DNA of 64,000 nt from Cybelea sp963824595 (lineage in GTDB: Bacteria; Vulcanimicrobiota; Vulcanimicrobiia; Vulcanimicrobiales; Vulcanimicrobiaceae). This document shows positions 60,297 to 64,000 of this stretch, piece after piece (positions within the stretch are counted from its first letter, which is position 1; every line of letters begins with the position of its first letter). The stretch is from NCBI GenBank assembly GCA_963824595.1, contig CAWGPY010000010.1, positions 124,001 to 188,000 of the forward strand, read 5' to 3'. The translations under genes and the position numbers were made by a program. The notes beneath the pieces were generated by a model. That model had not been told where the DNA came from. It was given only the letters and a program-made list of their open reading frames with translations, and made no database searches.

Positions 60297-60860
60297 ATGA
60301 GCACGCTGGACGCGGGGATCGATTTTTCGCTAGCACCGACGGTCGGTGCCGCGGGCGTTACCTATCCATATGAACGCCAAGAGGCCAGCAATTGGTGCTG
60401 GATCGCGTGCACACGAATGGTTCTAGAGTACTACAAGGTCAAGGCGGACGTTCAGTGCCTACTCGCCGAGTTCTTCTTGAGCGCGAGGGGATGCTGTGCC
60501 AGCCCTATTCCGAACGCGTGCAACCAGCCGTATCGGATCGATAAAATAGCCGCGATCTATTCTAGATACTTCGTCGACGCGAGCTACAACGAACCATTTG
60601 TGGAAACCGTTATTCGTGCCGAATTGAACGCTGGCCGACCAGTGGAGGTTATGTATCGTTGGACTGGCGGCGGGGGTCACGTTGCTATAATTTTTGGATA
60701 CTATAACGACGCCGATGGCAGCGTAATGTATCAAGTAAGTGATCCGTGGTTCGGCGAGAGTAAAAATACGTTTAGTTCCATCGCAACTGCTTACGGCCAA
60801 GGAACGGTCGGCGCGTGCTGGACACAGATGCAACCTCAAGTGCGCGAAGGGGGCACGTGA
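60297..60860 (+). CDS. Papain-like cysteine protease (C39/C70-like)
   Basis: A 187-residue protein. The catalytic cysteine is in SNWCWIACTRMVLEYY, the histidine in GGGHVAIIFGYYND, and the following VSDPWFGESK supplies the usual Asp/Asn position. This matches the papain-like cysteine protease families that include peptidase C39 and AvrRpt2-type C70. There is no signal peptide. ATG 60297 is used because earlier in-frame sequence lacks sense; the ribosome site is weak. A second gene follows 10 bases after the stop, so they form a pair. Base composition is less GC-rich than the main chromosome. It may process a partner or an exported peptide, or act as an effector; nothing here decides. Confidence 0.75.
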   Translation: MSTLDAGIDFSLAPTVGAAGVTYPYERQEASNWCWIACTRMVLEYYKVKADVQCLLAEFFLSARGCCASPIPNACNQPYRIDKIAAIYSRYFVDASYNEPFVETVIRAELNAGRPVEVMYRWTGGGGHVAIIFGYYNDADGSVMYQVSDPWFGESKNTFSSIATAYGQGTVGACWTQMQPQVREGGT

Positions 60861-60870
60861 AGGGAGTAAG

Positions 60871-61500
60871 ATGACGTGGAATGATGATACCGGCCTAAAG
60901 AACAAGGAGGCCCTCATAAAGAAGTTTTCCGCGAAGATCCAACGATCTGGAGAGTTTGTGGGTTCTGCGAGCTTGCATGTTGGTGCGACTTTACCGATCT
61001 TTCAGATCGACCCGGAAAGGGCCCGTTCTAGCACCCGATTGGATGAGGCTTGTCGCTCGACCGGGGAAGTGCATTTTCAGATTTCTTCTCCGGCGGTTTC
61101 CGATTTGGTTTCGGCACTGACAGCAGATGTAGTAGGGGGGCAGGTTGAAGAGGTAAAAAGCGTTTCGAAGTCTGCGCAGGACATAAACATTGCGGCGGCT
61201 GTAGATAGCGTAAAGGATGACGCAACGATAGATGCGGTGCGCATGGTCGTTATGCCTCAGCAATTCATAACAGGGTTGTGGATGCACCACTCGAACGACA
61301 AGCCGAATGAAGTCATCCTGGTAGACGCAAAGCCTTCGTTTCCCCTCAAACTACAGGTCAGGTATGACGAGGATCGTCTGTTGGACGTGCTCAGGGAAGA
61401 GCCCACGATCATCGGCATTGAAACGTCGCTCGAGACAGAGAAAGCGTCGACCAACGACGCTACGCAATCTGGCGGGGAGGATTCAAAAGCAGGCGTTTAA
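60871..61500 (+). CDS. Hypothetical protein paired with the papain-like protease
   Basis: A 209-residue soluble protein of unknown family, ATG 60871 with AGGGAG five bases upstream. The sequence suggests an alpha/beta domain (SLHVGATLPIFQIDPERA, EVHFQISSPAVSDLVSALTA) and a later beta-rich part (FITGLWMHHSNDKPNEVILV, FPLKLQVRYDEDRLLDVL), ending in a disordered acidic tail. Spacing of 10 bases from the protease gene indicates one transcript. It could be a substrate, inhibitor or carrier of that protease; this is inferred only from position. Confidence 0.65.
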   Translation: MTWNDDTGLKNKEALIKKFSAKIQRSGEFVGSASLHVGATLPIFQIDPERARSSTRLDEACRSTGEVHFQISSPAVSDLVSALTADVVGGQVEEVKSVSKSAQDINIAAAVDSVKDDATIDAVRMVVMPQQFITGLWMHHSNDKPNEVILVDAKPSFPLKLQVRYDEDRLLDVLREEPTIIGIETSLETEKASTNDATQSGGEDSKAGV

Positions 61501-61608
61501 GCTTGGACTTTCGAGACCGCGGCTGCGTCCGCGCCATTTTCGAAATTACATGTTCATGGTCGAACATTATAAGTCGGCGTTGAATACGCCAGTAAGGTCC
61601 TACAAGGA

Positions 61609-61896
61609 ATGTCAGGCCATCCTTTTCCTTTGATTTCGTATGGCTTCGCCATACTCGGAATTATTATTAGTGTAGCGCTGCCAATTCTGAGAGGTTTTCT
61701 ACCTAAGGCGCCTCAAGTCGTTGGCAGTCAACCGCAACCGCCAAATGCCTACTTAGTGGTTGGAACCTTCTCGCTGTTAACGGCATTGTTGGTCATCGCA
61801 TTCGCCGGTGACACTGCCAATTCTTGGCCGTGGTACACGGCGCTTTTGGCGGGCTACGCGTGGGACTCTACACTACAAAAGATCGCACACGGATGA
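61609..61896 (+). CDS. Small two- or three-helix membrane protein
   Basis: A 95-residue hydrophobic product: helices at GFAILGIIISVALPILRGF, LVVGTFSLLTALLVIAFAG and perhaps WYTALLAGYAWDSTL. The start is an ATG at 61609. It is unrecognised, 108 bases after the protease partner gene, and on the same strand, so it may belong to the same unit. Confidence 0.5.
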   Translation: MSGHPFPLISYGFAILGIIISVALPILRGFLPKAPQVVGSQPQPPNAYLVVGTFSLLTALLVIAFAGDTANSWPWYTALLAGYAWDSTLQKIAHG

Positions 61897-62186
61897 GATT
61901 CAACCTTAGGGGCATACCCGGTTAACGAGAATAGGGGCCCGATGAAAGCGCGTGATCAGCAGGCGGTCGCGACTCGGCCTTAGATTGTTATTTCGACGGG
62001 CGCAGCGCTCACGACGTGATCGACCCTAGCTTCGTTTACATCATCACCAACGCGAGGCGTACCCACCATACCCCCTGGTTGCGTAGAGGCGCGCCAGACC
62101 TCCTGTATTGCTGCGCTTGGCCTCGAGCAGCAGACTTTTTCGTGAACCCGTGCGCGATTGCAATAGAGAACTTGTGCTTCTAACCT
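61897..62186. other. Intergenic interval, nothing recognised
   Basis: 290 bases between convergent genes. I see no frame, clear hairpin terminator or repeat that I can support. Confidence 0.5.
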
Positions 62187-63425
62187 CTACTGGTTAACCT
62201 GCTCCCCCGTTAATATTTGTTTGCAAGCTGAGGTAGCCGCGGCTCCGACCGAACCCGGAATCGGTTTAGGGGGCTGCGCGGGTGGCGGTGTATGATCAGG
62301 GCAAGACATTTTACCTAAGAACTGATTGACCACGCCAAGCGCGGCGTTGTATGTCTGCCAGTCTGTTGTGGGGACGCCCGTTACTTGTCCTTCGTACGTC
62401 AGTGACGAGCTAAGAAATCCTGCCGCGAACCCGCTAAACTGCGAGGAGTTCGTCACTTTGGAATTTCCAGTTTGGCTTTGCGTCACGACGCCGCCTGGAG
62501 GAATTGGTATAGGTGTCGGAAACACAGTCGTATTGGTTGTCGATTTCGTCACGCTCGGCGTTAGGGTTGCCCATGCAGCAATGCCGCTCATCAGAATAGC
62601 GATCCCCTGCAGAGGGGTCCAAATTCGAGCATAGTCGTCGTTGTGTCGCACGTCAGTCTTCCACTGGATGTAATATGGGCTCGGCGTCGGCGGCTCTTGG
62701 GGCTTCGAGGGTGGCTTAACATATGTAAAATCTTTGACGACGGCCTTCGTCGTAACCCATTTCGTTCCGTGGTGGGTGCCTTTGTTTGCGCTCGAGCCGG
62801 GCGGCGCAGTAGACTTTCTAATAACTGTGACGTGCAGCGCACTGGGTTCCCGAAGCGACGCTGTCTCCGGAGTTGGCGAAGGTGTGCTATGTGGCGTGTC
62901 ACATGCTGAATAGAATAACGTCGCATCGATCATTGTATGATTGTCACGTACGATAACTGCTGAATGTGTATACATCGAGACCTGATCTATACCGACGATC
63001 AGGGCGCCGGCGACGCGGTCGTTGTTGCTTCGTGCGGATTGACGACTTCCAATGCACGCCGTGACATAGTCCGAGACCTGCCAAGCGGGCTGCGGGACTA
63101 GCCAAACCAGGGCCAGGTTTGTTTTAGATTGAGCTGCATACGCTGCATACTTGGATTCGCTCTCTTCCAGCTTCTGAGTGAGGAGCGAAACCAATTTTTG
63201 TTGGGTGGGGCCGTCACCACCGGTTGCAAAGATAAAGAGAACTCCGGGTGCAGCTTCGGGATTGTCCGGATTAGGCACGCCAAGCCGGAACGGGATCGGT
63301 AATGACGATGGGGTGGGCGATGGGGCGGCCGATGCGCCGGGATTGGGAACATCAGCGCCAGCATGGAGTGGGACCAAAAAAGCGAGCACTAGTCCAGTAA
63401 CCGCAACCCTAGAGAGCATGGCCAC
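62187..63425 (-). CDS. Proline-rich secreted protein of unknown function
   Basis: A 412-residue exported protein: a signal peptide (VAVTGLVLAFLVPLHAGA), a Pro/Ser/Ala linker, a first domain (APGVLFIFATGGDGPTQQKL to ~190) with a serine-rich end, more Pro/Thr-rich linkers, and a hydrophobic segment (PLQGIAILMSGIAAWATL) near residue 275 that may be a membrane helix. A Ser/Thr/Gly-rich region and a cysteine-containing end follow. No family is recognised. Codon use and GC differ from the main chromosome, as expected for island DNA. Confidence 0.6.
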   Translation of the reverse strand: MAMLSRVAVTGLVLAFLVPLHAGADVPNPGASAAPSPTPSSLPIPFRLGVPNPDNPEAAPGVLFIFATGGDGPTQQKLVSLLTQKLEESESKYAAYAAQSKTNLALVWLVPQPAWQVSDYVTACIGSRQSARSNNDRVAGALIVGIDQVSMYTHSAVIVRDNHTMIDATLFYSACDTPHSTPSPTPETASLREPSALHVTVIRKSTAPPGSSANKGTHHGTKWVTTKAVVKDFTYVKPPSKPQEPPTPSPYYIQWKTDVRHNDDYARIWTPLQGIAILMSGIAAWATLTPSVTKSTTNTTVFPTPIPIPPGGVVTQSQTGNSKVTNSSQFSGFAAGFLSSSLTYEGQVTGVPTTDWQTYNAALGVVNQFLGKMSCPDHTPPPAQPPKPIPGSVGAAATSACKQILTGEQVNQ

Positions 63426-63736
63426 CTCACCTTGATAAGCAAGCGACGGATTGCATTCTGTTTACCGAACTGGTGGTCCTCCGCACCGGCCAGCGACCCA
63501 TTGAGCGCTCGGTATCTTGGTGCTGAATCGTGCTGTCATCCTTAGAGAAAATTTGAATTATCGCCCAAGACGGGAGACACGAAGTTAAACGCAATTCGCG
63601 CCCATCGCGGACGCAAATCGACGCGGCAAACACAAAGATAATACAAGTGGATTCGATCGCGTGTTGTTGCCGAAGAGTGGAAGGGCAGAAGCGTTCTCAG
63701 ACCGCCTTACCAAGCGCCCTTAGCAATGCTCAAGAA
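63426..63736. other. Intergenic interval, nothing recognised
   Basis: About 310 bases, comparatively A/T-rich, upstream of the secreted-protein gene and downstream of the gene entering from the right edge. It should hold the promoter of the former. No clear hexamers or repeats are seen. Confidence 0.5.
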
Positions 63737-64000
63737 TCAGCGGATAGGCAGGTTCTCGTTCAGGCTCGCCGCGCCGCCGCTATGCTCGATGATAACGCCT
63801 ACAACCGCTCGAAAGTCAAATCGGGACAAACCACCGACGGTCACCAGTGCCGGGCGCAACGTCAGTGCTTTGGTCTTAAAAATCGCACCGCTGATGGGAT
63901 CGGGCTTACAATTCGATTCGATCGACGCCACTTCAACCTTGTACGTCGTTGAAGGTTGCAGCTCAAAACCCCGCGCCTCGTAGTAAACGTTCCTCCGGAA
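63737..64000 (-). CDS. Partial gene entering from the right edge, C-terminal 87 residues
   Basis: The frame is open from the window edge to a TGA at 63737. The sequence reads like a real protein (YYEARGFELQPSTTYKVEVA, then KPDPISGAIFKTKALTLRP), with an alternating beta pattern suggestive of a fibronectin- or carbohydrate-binding-like domain. The start is outside the window. On the same strand and upstream of the proline-rich secreted protein, so possibly in one unit with it. Confidence 0.45.
   Translation of the reverse strand, partial: FRRNVYYEARGFELQPSTTYKVEVASIESNCKPDPISGAIFKTKALTLRPALVTVGGLSRFDFRAVVGVIIEHSGGAASLNENLPIR

Noticed and set aside
1..64000. CRISPR arrays, rRNA genes and insertion sequences with transposases
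   Set aside because: No regularly spaced repeat series, no rRNA-like stretch and no transposase gene were seen in the window.

Overview
The window is GC-rich chromosomal DNA (the last 5 kb visibly less so) from a Gram-negative-type bacterium. It carries an RND efflux pump, several lipoproteins, RodA, FtsEX with an EnvC-like activator, a complete Min system and an RNase E/G. No rRNA or named marker gene settles the taxonomy. The layout and codon use would suit an uncultured lineage such as Eremiobacterota (WPS-2), but that is a guess. Six genes are split by single-base indels, mostly in short homopolymers, so some gene breaks are probably assembly errors.

Layout. 1-4.3 kb: RND pump (cut by the window edge) and a solute-binding lipoprotein. 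4.2-7.7 kb: an Lrp-type regulator overlapping 3,5-diaminohexanoate dehydrogenase and lysine 2,3-aminomutase genes, a lysine catabolic operon. 7.7-14.7 kb: S9 peptidase, hydrolase, secreted protein, cytochrome P450, DUF2079 membrane protein and LOG-family protein. 14.7-18.7 kb: 2-oxoglutarate dehydrogenase as an E2-E1 fusion split by one base. 18.7-21.2 kb: a TsdA-like dihaem cytochrome, a DsrE-like Tat protein and a dienelactone hydrolase. 21.2-25.2 kb: RmuC, peroxiredoxin, small membrane proteins and an acyl-CoA dehydrogenase.

25.2-41 kb is the cell-envelope core. ftsE-ftsX-envC-like and two S41 proteases lie on the plus strand. Facing them is minC-minD-minD-minE-rodA followed by RNase E/G on the minus strand. 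Divergent from minC are an M48 protease and a DUF697 protein. The set couples division-site choice, septal peptidoglycan hydrolysis, elongation and RNA turnover.

41-58.8 kb is a mixed accessory stretch: a streptogramin-lyase-like propeller, a variant NRAMP transporter, a histone H1-like protein, and a glycosidase with an embedded circularly permuted substrate-binding domain. It also has a Uma2 nuclease, an MFS pump with a divergent MmyB-type regulator, an ECF41 sigma factor with its carboxymuconolactone decarboxylase partner and two matching promoters, an alcohol dehydrogenase, a double retropepsin and a serine hydrolase. A dispersed intergenic repeat supplies the 3' ends of several genes here.

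From about 58.84 kb to the right edge is a putative genomic island. It opens with a tRNA 3' fragment, a terminator and a truncated tyrosine integrase. It then carries genes with few recognisable relatives: a papain-like protease paired with an unknown protein, a small membrane protein, a proline-rich secreted protein, and a gene running off the window.
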